A stretch of 64,000 bases of DNA from Thamnaconus septentrionalis (Eukaryota > Chordata > Actinopteri > Tetraodontiformes > Monacanthidae). The notes under the pieces are model-generated. The model was not told where the DNA came from and ran no database searches. It saw only the letters and a program-made list of their open reading frames with translations. A program made the translations under genes and the position numbers. The stretch is taken from the NCBI GenBank assembly GCA_009823395.1, contig CM020505.1, positions 12,225,129 to 12,289,128 of the forward strand. The letters run 5' to 3'. This document shows, piece by piece, positions 1-11,149 of the stretch (positions are counted from its first letter, which is position 1; each line of letters starts with the position of its first letter).

Positions 1-35
1 CCACAACCTTCTTGCTGTGAGGCAGCACAATCATA
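1..35 (-). mobile_element. SINE-like repeat fragment cut by the window start
   Basis: The first bases (CCACAACCTTCTTGCTGTGA) are the reverse complement of the conserved head TCACAGCAAGAAGGTTGTGG of a repeat common in fish genomes. The same stretch recurs near 12,640. The rest lies outside the window. Confidence 0.55.
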
Positions 36-1018
36 GGAGTGTAGCAAACTGGTTGTCCTTCATATGACTCAGTACCCATGAAGTAGCTCTCAGGTTCAGA
101 AAGGTTGGTGACCCCTGCTGTAGAAGCTGCCGGGCTCCGGAAACACAAAGCGTTACCTTCTGAGGCCTCACTTCACTCCCGCCGACCTCTCGGGACGACC
201 ACTGAGGACTCGTTGGTCTTCAGAGGGAAGGACGGCAGCTGCCACGTAACCTGGCCCAGGTTGTGGTTGAAAACAGAGAGGGTTTACCCACTCTGGGTTG
301 CGACAGCAGTCGCAGCATGCGTCACAAAGCAGACTGACAGACAATATGTTTGTTGGCCGCCTGCGCTGCAGTAAGATGGAGTGTCTCTCTCAGAGTAGCA
401 GGTGGCTGCCAACCGGAATATAAACATCCCAAACGCTACTGCGTTTATTTTTGACACAAACAAACACCAAGAATGCTGTTTTGACAGTTTTAAAACGTTA
501 GATGAGCATTTTGCAAGCAACTTTTTTTTCTTGGGCGGACTTGACAGTCATAATTTCACCATCTCGTCATCATGTCAGCCTGGGGGATGAACCACGCACC
601 CACCCACACGTCTTTTTTGCATGCTGCCAAAGTATTGAGGTTGTCTTCTTTCTGCTGTGTTCTTAGACGTAAATCACAAAAGGTTTATTTTGGTTGTGTT
701 AGTTTTTCAGTCAGTATCATAATAGGACCAAGAGGAAGAGAAATCATTACATAGTAGACATGGATTGGGACAAGATTTGGACAATGTGATTGATAAATAA
801 AAAATGACACTGTTTTTTTTTTTTTTTTTTTTCCAATTTAAAGCATGATAGAATATCCAGGACTATTTGTAAAGATGTGTTAAGTAAAAATGACATAATA
901 ATAATAATGATATTAATAGTGTTACTTTACACCTTTACACCTTCCATAAGGGCATACACCAAAAAAAATAATTGAAAGAAACTTATTTGTCTGTATGTCT
1001 GTGTGTTTTCTCTCAAAG

Positions 1019-3769
1019 GGCATCAACTTCTGCCCAGGACAGGAAGTTGCAGGTGTGACCACGCATGAGCAGATGGAGCACACAATGCAGCCGCTCATTT
1101 TTCACCTGGGACGAGATCCGGGGGAGAAGTACCCCATCAGGTGAGTTGTCTTGGTAAAACGGACTGGGAGGAGCGGCGTTGCAGGCGCTTTTCTGGTGTC
1201 ATTACAGGATATCGACGGTGAGTCGTTGACAGTAATCGCGGTGGAGAAGGCGGCGGATTGATCCGCACAGCCAGATTGCGCCTGATTACACTGATCTTCT
1301 TTGTGATTGCAAACAGCCCCGGCAGCCCTCTGGGCCGCCGCTGCAGGTTAAAATTGCAAAGATAAGTTGTTCGGGTCCAGAGTGGGAGCGGCTGCTGTTT
1401 AATTTTGTGTGTGTGTGTGTGTGTGCGTGTGTGCGCGTGTGCGCCTCAACACAAGGAGAGTCATGTGTCCACATTAAGGATGGAGTGACAGCAGAGGACA
1501 TGGACAGTATGATGGAATAAGGGTTCAAAGACAAATGACTGTCGTCGTCGTCTTCTTCTTCTTCTTCTTCTTCTCCTACTACTTCCTGTCTTGGTCGTGT
1601 TTTGATGTTTGTGAGTGTTCTTCATCTAAAGACACCGCTGACGGGAGAATGAAAGCTTTGACCTCCAAGCTGCCATGAAACCTGCACTGACCTTCTCTCA
1701 CTCTCACTCTCACTCTCACTCTCTCACTCTCTCTTTTCTTTTCTTTTTGTTGCCCCCCGAGGCTAGACCGCTCATGTCGCTCTCTGGCCTCATCCCCTCG
1801 TCACCTCCTGCTGGCCTCTGTCGTGAGATTGGATGATAAAACATTGATGTTGTTTTTCAGTCGCCAAATCCCGACCAGTGAGCGAACACCTTCTTTTTAT
1901 TTTTCTCCAGTGGGACCAGTTAGTCCATTGCCATGGTCACCAGCCCCTCTGCTCTCACCATTCGGTCCCCCTTCCCCTTCCCTTTATAAGCGCTTCACTT
2001 TGTCTTTCATTTGTTCCCCGGCTCCGCCCACCACCACGGTGTTATCACCTCGTACCTCAGCCTCCCTCATCCAGTGGGACCAATTCACTGCAAGGTGTGT
2101 TCGCGGCGTGCACGTGTGCGTCTCGTCCGCGTGCTCCTCGCTCCCCCAGCTGCACCGACTGCGTGGCCGTCATTAATCTCTGTCTGCAGCTAAAGAGCCA
2201 CTTAAGATGATGTAGGGCCTGTCCGCACACATACCTTCACTACTGTCGCAGTCTCCGGTGCAGCGGCGAGCGCGCACGAGCGCACACAAACACACGCAGT
2301 ACCCAACAGTGGCAAACAGACACCAGGAAACTGTTTTAAATGGAACCACACACACGGGTTCAAGCTGCAGTGCTTCCATTGCACTCTGCTGCCAGTCCAC
2401 GTCATGGTCGCACATGTGATGCAGAGTGATTTGTTTTGTGCAGATGAGGCAAATTGCAATATTTACCTCACAGGTTTTACACAACACATTTTGAGCGACA
2501 GAATATCTGATTATCTTTCTTTACTAGCTGCCCTGTAGTCTTTCTACAGAAGAGGATTAGGGCCACAAGAAGAGAAAAAAATTAAGATAGAAGTTTCCCG
2601 CTTGAGAAAAAAGTAGAAATTTCGAGATTAAAGTTGACGTAAAAAATGTCATAAATAAAATCTAAATTTTGCAATTCCTGTCAACGTGAATTAAGTCAAA
2701 ATGTCGAAAATGAGCACTTTCGTTTTCGTTTTGTTTTCACTTTATTTGCGTCGACTTAATTCGTGAAATTTCAGGGGGGAGGGGGTTTACGTCGATTTTA
2801 TTCACGAAATTTCATCTTTTTCTCAAAATCTTGACTGAATTCCCGAAATTTCAACTTAAAACTCAAAATGAAAACTCTCCTTCCTCTAATATGTTTTTCT
2901 CCTCTTGTGGCCCTAATCCTCTTTTGTATCTTTCCTGCCTGGAGGGATGTGTAAACAACACATTATTACCCTCCTTTTCAAAATAAGACACTAACATGAG
3001 AAACTGTCTTCCGGTAGTCGGCTCTTAATGACATCTTACGGTGTGTGACATTTTGACTTTTGCGGACCATGCGCACTTGTTTGAAACGAGCGAGATGGCT
3101 AAAACTGAGCAGTAAAACTGAGCGATGTGCAGGTGGCGCTGTCCGATGTTCTCGTAGCTTTCGCAGGACCAGCCAGTTAAACGACACTGTACGCCAATGA
3201 AACGTGGCGATTTAGGAACGTCGCTCAAACTGTTCCTAATGTGTCCAAAGTGGCTCTGTTTCCTATTGTTCTGTTTCATCATTATATCATTCAGCCTTGG
3301 CTTCTATAGTAGCCCCCCTCCGCCCCCCCCAGCCGTGCGTCCGCCTCCCTTTGATGTGAGCTGCCCCCAGTATTTGATCAAAGCCCCCCTTTTGCCTCCC
3401 TCCAGTCTCTCCGCGACCCTGAAGCCTGGAGGTTAACACATCAGAGTTCTCACCACCTACCTCGGCTCACATCCCCAGAGCCCCCACCCCACCACACCCC
3501 ACCCCACCCCCGCTCGTCCGTCCGGAGCGCAGCAGCCCCCCACCCCATTCCCCCTCGCTGTAGCACTGCAGGCGGGCGTGTAGGCGGCGGCCTCATCTGC
3601 TGCCTACCGCCAAGCTCTTGTCTCCCTAATCAATAGTCCTCGCTCAAGTGCTCAATTTCCACCGGGGGAGGGGAAGACGGTGGCGGGGGAGGGGCAGGCA
3701 GGACAGATGTATCTGATTGTCTCCTCGGTTCCCCACCTTCTGTCACTGCACGCGCACGCTCGCACATGC

Positions 3770-3815
<46 letters not shown>

Positions 3816-6800
3816 GTGTGTGTGTGTGTTCCCGCAAGAGTGTTATGAATCAGTAATCAGAGTGGTGACACACCTGAGCAATGCCCCAATCCCCCTTGGG
3901 TGCCATACATTATAAATCAAAAGACTCCATTTGCATACAGCCTGCTTATTATTCCAGAATTTGCCTCACCACCAGTAGACTAAGGGTTATAATCATGATA
4001 ATGAGCTGTGCTGACTGTGGGCTTTTTTTTTATTACTTGTTTGCAGAGGGGCATAAACAAATGATGTTATTAGTTTTTGATTTAGAGGTCTGCACTGTGA
4101 GATTTTACAGCGCGTGGACAAAACAATGGCGGGAGGGGGGGGAAACTTTGCGTCTCGTGCAAGTTTCTGGCTGGCGAACCTGCCTGTGGACTCGTTAGGA
4201 GAAACTCTGCTGCTTGTCGAACTCCGATAAATCTCCCACGCATTTCCCTCTATTAGCCTCCCTCGTCCCTTATCGCGAAATGAATCGCGGGAGCGAGCAG
4301 CGGCGCAAGATATAGGTGGGGTGTGAAATGTCCCTGCGGCCGATCCAGATAGGGCGAAAGCAGAATTTGTGATTTCAGATAGCTGAGGAAATTGAATATG
4401 ACTGTCCTATTTCCTTTTTTTTTCTTTTTTTTTTTCATAAACCGAGGTATCTAATCAGATTTTTCCCATTCATTTTGGGTCAGATTGTGGCGTTAAGCAC
4501 GTGACGAATGCAGCGCGGGACGAGTGAGACTAATTGCGACCGGTCGAGTTGTTGTAGGAGGAAGTAAAGCCCTGCGAGAGGCGGGGAAGAGGGGGAAGAG
4601 GAGCAGGTGCTGGCTGATGGAGGAAGCCTGGGCTCCCCGTGGGAGATCGAAGAGGGGAGGTGTGAGCTGGACAGGGCCCGGGGTTATTACTCTAATTGAC
4701 ACTTCACCTCACACGCATGCACAAGGTCCCCGGGGGCCAATCAGAGTGCCCGGTTTGCAGTGGAGGGAGGGTGCAAGGCTGGCACAGGTGCTGCGGGCGA
4801 GTGTATCAGGGGTGTAATTGCACTGTTGATATTTGTCTGTCCATGTGTCACGCCACCAGACGCCCACTCCCCCAACACACACACACGCGCACACACACAG
4901 GTCATTAACCCTACAGGTCCTACTCAGAGCAGCGTTCCTTTGAAAGCCTTCGGGGCCGCTGTGTTTTACACACTGAATATAATAATGCGCAGAGGTGCTC
5001 TGACTCACCAGTGTCCAGCGGCTGTAATTGAGAGACAGGGGATGGGACAGAGGTCACGTGGTTCACCTTGCCTGCTGTGCGTTTTGGACAGTTATGAGAG
5101 GTGGGGGGAGGGGGAGGAGAGCGCTGAGTACCTCGTTTACACGGATACGCTGGAAACGACTGAAAATGATGTAGTACCTATGCCAGGCCTGGTGTGGCGC
5201 CGTACGTTGACTCCCTGAAGGCGGAAGAAGAAGAAGAACACGTGAAGCACGTCTTGTTTAAGGACGCAGCAGCTCGCTAACAGCATGAGCACAACTGGGG
5301 ATAGAAAGAAAGATCGCCCGTGAAAAGACGGTGTGGATAAACGACAGAGATTAACTTTTGCTTCGAGTTACTTCAGGACGTTTAGCAACAAGCTCTAGAT
5401 GTCAGCCTCGCCTTCCGCCATGCCTGTACTACACGTACACCGGCTGCCAGCAGCAAGTGCGTTGCGCACGTAAATACGTCATCAACAGGAGTTTATCGTT
5501 ATTATCGCGAGATGACATATTCTTACTGTGGGGAATTTTTTTGGCGACATATCGCCCATCCCTAATTAGGTGTATACTTTGTGTATATTTATTTATGTGT
5601 GTACTATTGTATGTCTAATGTGTACGAATAATTAGGTTGAATCAGGAGAGTAGTTTGTTGACACAGCAGGTGTGTGTTCATGACGTACCTTTTAAATATG
5701 GCGTCTATCTCTACAGTTTTTAACATCTGAAGAAGAGATGATAGCTCGAAATGTCACGTGATTAACAATAAACTCTTAAAATTGGAGCCACCTGGTGTTG
5801 CGGACCTTTTTTCTTTTCTTATTTCCCATACCCGACTTACTTTGGTCCAGCTCCCACCAAACATTTTTGTGGATTGTGCGTGCTATTTTTTCATTTTTAC
5901 TTTGCTCGCCGTCTAAGGCAACTAGTCAGCAATCATGACGCTTTTGTGAGGATGTGTTACGTGGTTTGTACTGAGTCACTGAATTTTGTCTTTGGCTTCT
6001 TCGTAAAAGAGGGGCACGGTCCACAGCATGTACCCTGAACGACGGAACCACACTGGTCTTATTAAGCCACAGGGTGTTGAATAAGACCAATCTGTCTTGT
6101 TTGACCCCCCGAAAACCGAAAAAGCTGAAACATGGACTAAATGTAGTATAGTGTAATTGAGTAGAAAACCTTTATTTTCTTCGATGTGTTTAGAAATGAC
6201 CACAATAACATAACTTGCTGTTCACACTCTACAACCCCTAGAACACTGATATTGTGATAAAATATTGTTTAGCCGGATCATCGTCTGTGTGATGTAAATA
6301 TCTCCTGCCCAGCTAAACGTCACTCATTCCCCTTTGAAATGTCACCTTTTTCTCAGTATGTTTCGCCTGCGGTAGTTGGAAAGAACAAGAGCAGAACTCT
6401 GTTTTCTTCCCCTTTGTCCTTCCATGCTGTGTGCATGACAGTAAAAAGCATCTATTATCCATTGTGCACCTATATGGGTTTGTTTGTTTTTTGTTTTGTT
6501 TTTGTAGTGTTTTGACCAAGGAGTACCTGGATGTCCTCCGATGGATTTCCCCCGTTGTGGAGCAGCACAAAGAGACTCTGGTGCCCGGCGTTCCCCAGCT
6601 CAACATGTGTGACGTGGCTGTGATGGTGAGATTTAATGTTTGGTATCTATGAGACACTAGTTTGACAAATGTTGCTGTCTTTTTATTACATGTAGCGGTC
6701 TGTAAACCGGAGAACCGAAATTATCTTTTGCTTTCGCGTTAGTTTCTGGCCCTGGGGCAGCCCCTCTGTCTGAATTCCTTCTCTGCGTTCATCTGTTTTC

Positions 6801-7364
6801 AGACTTTGCACTGTCCCGCTTCGATTATTTTCACCCTGATGTTTCACCTTTACCTTATATGTACTGTACCTTCATTCTGAGCTTCTTCAAAGGGACAGAA
6901 AAGCTTGAGCTTCGTTAACTCCCGCGTCAGTGTGACTGCGACTCGTCTGCCAGTTTATATGCTGGGCAACGCTGCCTCCTAGTGGTGAGGGGAAAGACCA
7001 TTTGTAGGTCGTATGTTGAACTGTTCATATATTGCGCATGTGTATCTATATGTGGTATACAATCTGTTGTCTTCGAGTTAGTTGACAGATTTTTCATCCA
7101 CCTGGAATTAGTTTTCTGTGTTGATACTTCTAGCGCCGCCTATCGCTCAACTATTGCTTGAAAGAACAAATCAGAAGGAGTTTATTGTAAAAATAAAAAA
7201 AGGTTGTGCATGTATTTTTGATGACAAGAAGCAAACATTTGAGGCTTATTAACTGCACCCGCTGCTTACCATTGCAGAACTGGGCCCCTGCAGGTTGTGA
7301 AAAGCTGGGAAAGTGTCTGAACGTTCCAAAATCTCAACCTCAGAAGTGCGACTGGCCTCATTGA
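1019..7364 (+). CDS. galns: galns, 3' part: last three coding exons of N-acetylgalactosamine-6-sulfatase
   Basis: The gene encodes a lysosomal sulfatase that removes 6-sulfate from N-acetylgalactosamine and galactose residues in keratan sulfate and chondroitin-6-sulfate. Three exons are visible: 1019-1140, 6508-6625 and 7278-7364 (stop TGA 7362-7364). The first starts GINFCPGQ and contains [14 protein letters not shown]; the second contains [18 protein letters not shown]; the third reads [15 protein letters not shown] and ends KCDWPH. These match the human GALNS C-terminus nearly segment by segment, including four cysteines of the C-terminal domain. Phases agree: exon one ends in AG, completed by T of the next exon to Ser, and the second junction is phase 0. 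Acceptors end AAAG, GTAG and GCAG; donors are GTGAGT and GTGAGA. The sulfatase active site (CxPSR region) lies upstream, outside the window. Truncation is only by the window edge. The identification is very secure. Confidence 0.95.
1406..1442. repeat. GT microsatellite, interrupted by CG
   Basis: A GT array with GCGTGTGTGCGCGTGTGC at its right end, in a galns intron. Confidence 0.9.
1541..1574. repeat. GTC then CTT trinucleotide repeat
   Basis: Three GTC units pass into about eight CTT units, in a galns intron. Confidence 0.85.
1694..1735. repeat. CTCACT repeat
   Basis: An imperfect hexamer array in a galns intron. Confidence 0.85.
2545..2928. mobile_element. MITE-like element with 35-bp terminal inverted repeats (384 bp)
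   Basis: The left end TACAGAAGAGGATTAGGGCC is matched by the right end, whose reverse complement begins TACAAAAGAGGATTAGGGCC. The inverted match runs about 35 bases (2545-2579 with 2894-2928) with two or three mismatches. The hexamer TCTTTC flanks both sides (2539-2544 and 2929-2934), a possible target-site duplication. The interior is non-coding with repeated GAAATTT-type words in both orientations. It lies inside a galns intron. Confidence 0.75.
3774..3829. repeat. GT microsatellite (about 28 units, one CG interruption)
   Basis: GT dinucleotides run with one C interruption near 3,811, in a galns intron. Confidence 0.95.
5721..5812 (+). mobile_element. possible 3' end fragment of a non-LTR or Penelope-like retroelement
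   Basis: The stretch CATCTGAAGAAGAGATGATA, GCTCGAAATGTCACGTG, AACAATAAACTC and TGTTGCGGACC follows the pattern seen at the 3' ends of several fish retroelements (CTGAAGAAG, then GAAATGT, AATAAA and GCGGACC). The family assignment is uncertain. Confidence 0.35.
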
Positions 7365-8055
7365 CAACGGAGTCAAAGGAGTTAAATTCCAAGTTATTTA
7401 TGAATATGTGTTGCTGTTGTATTCTTTTTTTAAACCGTCTGATACGACAACATCCTGTTGAAATTTGATATCGCCGTGCAAATAGGTTTTTGCAACATTC
7501 ATGTACTTAAACTAACACAGCTTAAAACTCATTCATGTTTCAATGACTTATTTTTTTTATATTGATCCTGTCAGAAGTGTACTATAAATTGCTGCTTTCA
7601 ATTAAAAGTGTTTTTTTTTTTATGATTGCTGCCTAATGGATTATCAATGTGGTCTATATGCAGGATAGCAAACATGCACACTCACAGAGTAACTCATTTT
7701 ATATCATTTTATGTCCTTTTTATATCCAGTCCGTTGCATTGCTGCATCCTGATGCAATCAAGTTCCCTAATAGAATCTGTACAACTCTCTTTAGTTCTTT
7801 CTTTTAACTGGATAAATTACTTGCAGGTTAGGTGATGCTGTTGTCGTAAGGCACATTGTATTTTTTTTTTTCTGTAACAACCGTTCATGTGTAGAATTTC
7901 AACAGCTACAGCGGAGTTCCTGTTCCTCCACTGCAGTTGCGAAGACATTGCACACCACATTGCCGACAGTCATTTCCTTTGCAGATAAAAGGAAATAGCG
8001 TGTTTTTCAAAACGCAGTATGAGCGTTTTGAGTCTTCGAGAGAAATCGCACCATC
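7365..8055. other. short intergenic region between galns and cklf
   Basis: About 690 bases separate the galns stop from the cklf start, so this stretch must hold the galns 3' UTR and the cklf promoter and 5' leader. It is AT-rich with poly-T runs at about 7,611-7,621 and 7,861-7,871. A TATA-like GATAAAAG lies near 7,984-7,991, about 65 bases before the cklf ATG. I see no coding signal. Confidence 0.5.
7601..7606 (+). other. candidate polyadenylation signal of galns (ATTAAA)
   Basis: An ATTAAA hexamer lies about 240 bases after the galns stop. It is followed at once by a GTGTTTT-rich stretch that could serve as the downstream element. It is the best-placed signal before the next gene, but no transcript evidence is available. 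Confidence 0.4.
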
Positions 8056-9772
8056 ATGTCAGAAAGTCAAAATTCAAGACCCTTTCTGGAGATGAATACA
8101 AATTTCATCAAGACCAAGAGGGGGATGCTGAAAGTGGCGGAGATGGTGAGATTGTCTGCTTTTTGACAGAACCTTTGAACTATTGACATGTACAGGGACT
8201 ATATGTGTACAGGGCAAAGTAGGAATGAAATGTTTAAAAGACATGTTCCCAGCAACGTTCACTTTTCATTTAAGGGTCACATGTTGCACTTTGTTGCTGT
8301 TTGTGAGCGTGACTGACTGGTGAGCTGAAAGGGCAGCAGGAACGAGTGCTTAAGAAATAAATGATGTGAAACAAGTGAAAGGTCGGTTCCTCTTTCTCTG
8401 AGTGAACGAGAAGAAAACGACCTGAAATTGAAGTCGACAAAAAGTTACATTTGGTGGCAATCAAATTATTCAAGTGCAATTGGCTTTAACTGTTACTCAT
8501 TTGCTTTTTCATTTCTGTTTAGGCGACTTTCTTCGTGGCGTTTGTGTGTTTCACTGCAGTTCTGCATCTGAAGTACAGCACAGCTGCAGCCTTGGAGTTC
8601 CTGATGACCATGTTCATGCTGTTGTGGTACCTGTTCAAGCTCAACAAGATGCTGACCTTCTTCTGTTGGCCTCTCGTTGTGGGTGATGCACACAGCATTT
8701 GCAAAACTCTTTTATCTCAGCAGCCGTGATGACGAGTACATGCCGATGTGTTTTATTAAATGAGTCAGGGTTGAGTTCAATCTAGTGAGGTAGATTCTTT
8801 TCAACAAGCAGTGGCTTCTGGTATCTTTACAACGTGACTGAAACATACAGGATGAGTTTGATTGGAAGTGCATGTGTTAATTTGAACCATAAAATGGAGC
8901 TTTGCGTGTTTTTGAGCTTTTTTTTTTTTTTTTTGTCTCCACAGGATTTTTTCAACTCTGTGTTTGCAGCGCTCTACTTTACCGTCCTCAGCCTGATGGC
9001 GATGATTTCATACAGGGCCACTGGAGCGCTGATCGGAGGGGTAAGAGCTGTTTTGACTGTCATCGGTTGGCTGCCACGCCCACAAACGTAATAGTGCATG
9101 TTGCTTCCCATGAGAAAGGAAATATTTCAAATGATGGTAAAACAAAACAAAACCAGCCATTTTAAACACAACTGTCTCTTTAGTTTTCCCACATAAACAC
9201 ACCTGAATGAAATGTTCTTGTGGAAATATAGGCAGTCCGTTTATTAGACATTGTCATCACTGCTCATCAGTTGCTAAAATACCTTTGAATAAACAGGCTG
9301 CTGCTTTTATCTGGTAATTTGGGATAAAAGTCAAGTTTATACATCTGTGTGTGTGTGTGCGTGTTGTATAATATGTACAGAATATATATGGATAGAGAGA
9401 TAGAGAGAGAGAGAGATACATACATGTCTGTGTGTATATACACGGTATACAGATGGATAGATAGATAATTAAGTATATGTATATATATATATATGTATGT
9501 TTCTCTCTGTCTGTGTATGATAGAAGTAAACAAGAACAATGAAGCACAGAACTAAATCTGTGCGCGCGTGTGTGTGTTAAGTACTATACGCAATTTCATC
9601 CTGCACGTGTGCTGTCTGAGGAAGGATGAACTGGATATTGTTGTTTCGTTTTTCTTTGCAGATATTTGGTCTCGTGGCTGTCGGGCTGCTGTGCGCGGAC
9701 GGTTTCTTGCTTTTCAGGTGCATCACCTTCAACCAGCCGAGAAGTCCAAGCAGCCCAACTCCAGACAACTAA
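8056..9772 (+). CDS. cklf: cklf: chemokine-like factor, four-pass MARVEL-domain protein (150 aa)
   Basis: Four exons join in phase 0: 8056-8145 (30 codons, starts MSESQNSRPFLEM), 8523-8678 (52), 8945-9040 (32) and 9662-9772 (36 plus TAA). Four hydrophobic segments lie at about residues 28-50, 53-75, 83-104 and 110-132, the MARVEL (CKLF/MAL-related) layout. WPL-V followed by DFFNS at the exon 2/3 junction, and the end LFRCITFNQPRSP, resemble human CKLF (WPLLDIINS; IYRKLLFNPSGP). The length is close to the 152 aa of human CKLF1. Known relatives act in membrane traffic, and human CKLF is also described as chemotactic. The Cys-Cys pair of human CKLF (AVCCLADG) is a single Cys here (GLLCADG). The gene lies upstream of cmtm3 on the same strand, as in human. 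A CMTM1/2-type name is the only real alternative, given how fast this subfamily diverges. Confidence 0.85.
9382..9505. repeat. compound GATA / GA / TATA simple repeat
   Basis: A mixed simple-sequence stretch in cklf intron 3 (TAGAGAGA, GTATATACAC, GATAGATAGATA, ATATATATAT). Confidence 0.8.
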
Positions 9773-9833
9773 CACCAGCTGCGAGACTTGTTCATTTTTA
9801 CAAGGAGCCCCGAACAATAATCATTATAATAAT

Positions 9834-9843
9834 AATAAATAAA
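9834..9843 (+). other. cklf polyadenylation signals (two overlapping AATAAA)
   Basis: Two overlapping AATAAA hexamers (9834-9839 and 9838-9843) lie about 60 bases after the cklf stop, at the edge of a poly-A run. They imply a very short 3' UTR, leaving under 500 bases to the cmtm3 start. Confidence 0.6.
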
Positions 9844-10185
9844 AAAAAAAAAAAGGGTGTAAAAACCCGTACTTCCATACTACTCTGTGTCTCTTCTTCT
9901 TCACTGTTTCAAACGATGCTGACTAAGGATCTCTAAACTCACAGATATCTCATCGACCTCTTTGTACGCGGTGAATCGGAGACGGCGTCTGGAATTTGGG
10001 GAGTGTATGGAGGGGGCGAGCGAGGGGCGTCTTGTTTCACATCTGGAGAGCAGCAGCAGATGTTGCGCCTTTTTGGAGCTGCGTTTCCGCGCTGTCACCG
10101 TTTCCGTTTCCACCTCGGACCAGAAGCCTCACGCCCCCGTTTTTTTTTTTTTTTTTTTTCGTTTGTGTGTGCGTGTGTGTTGTCT

Positions 10186-10227
10186 TTTTCTTCTTCTTCT
10201 TCTACTTCTTCTTCTTCTTCTTCTTCT
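10186..10227. repeat. TTC repeat upstream of cmtm3
   Basis: A TTC array with one ACT interruption, about 85 bases before the cmtm3 ATG and probably in its promoter or leader. It follows a poly-T run (10,140-10,159). Confidence 0.85.
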
Positions 10228-10310
10228 GTCTTGCCGTTAGAACCGCAAAGTTTTTGCAACCTCGCAAACTTAGGTGGGGGATTGAAAGTTTAAGTGTTGT
10301 CGTGTCGACC

Positions 10311-11079
10311 ATGGGGGACATCGAGGCTCCCGACTCGACTCAGCCGCGCCAGAGTGTCCTGCTGGCGGTCCTGCCGAGCAAAGAGTTCGCCACCTCCAGG
10401 AAAGGCATGCTGCTCATCGCTGAAGTGGTAAGACATGGAAGCAGATCGAGGGACGGACGCGTCTCTCACGCTGCTCTCTGGCCTCTCTTGTCTTCTCGGT
10501 CTACGAAAGTAGCGCGCGTTTGCGTTGTTACTTTAGTGTTTGTTTTTTTCCCCCCACTGTTTTTCTTTTGTTTTTCTTCTAGTGGATCTTCATGCAAAAA
10601 ACAGTCTCGTTTAAAGCGGCTGCACGATACTGTATGGAAGTGTAGAATATAGGTCAGATAGCTCACTCTCACAAGGTTTCCATTAGTCAAGGGAGGAGCA
10701 GCGCGGGTTTACGTGAAGAGCAAAAAAAAAAACCTTCACCGTAACTACGGGGACGTGCGCATCGAGCGCGCGCCAAGTCATTTTTGCGCACTCGACGGTC
10801 ATGATAGTCAACATCAATCTCAATTGTGTTTCGCAGTTTGTCTTTGCCCCAATCATTGAAGAAATCGTGTGGCTCTTTTCACTTTACAAATGGATGAAAA
10901 TACAGAAAGAGGAACTAAAGCGGTTGTGGGCAGGGGTAAGAGGATGAGTGTCAGTGTCATGGCTCCTGAATTAGTCGTATGAAGGGTCATTGTGTAGGCA
11001 GTCAGTGTGCCTGCGGGTCTCCACTTATGTCATGTGGGTGCTTTCTGCCTGCCAGACGCTTTTACCAACACATCCTCTG

Positions 11080-11149
<70 letters not shown>

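Noticed and set aside
3774..3829. CRISPR-like direct repeats (also checked at the 19,475 minisatellite)
   Set aside because: They are simple tandem repeats without spacers, in a vertebrate genome.
9996..10652. A 218-codon open stretch overlapping cmtm3 exon 1
   Set aside because: Upstream of the real ATG it is a poly-T and TTC tract read as Phe strings; downstream it runs past the exon 1 donor into the intron.
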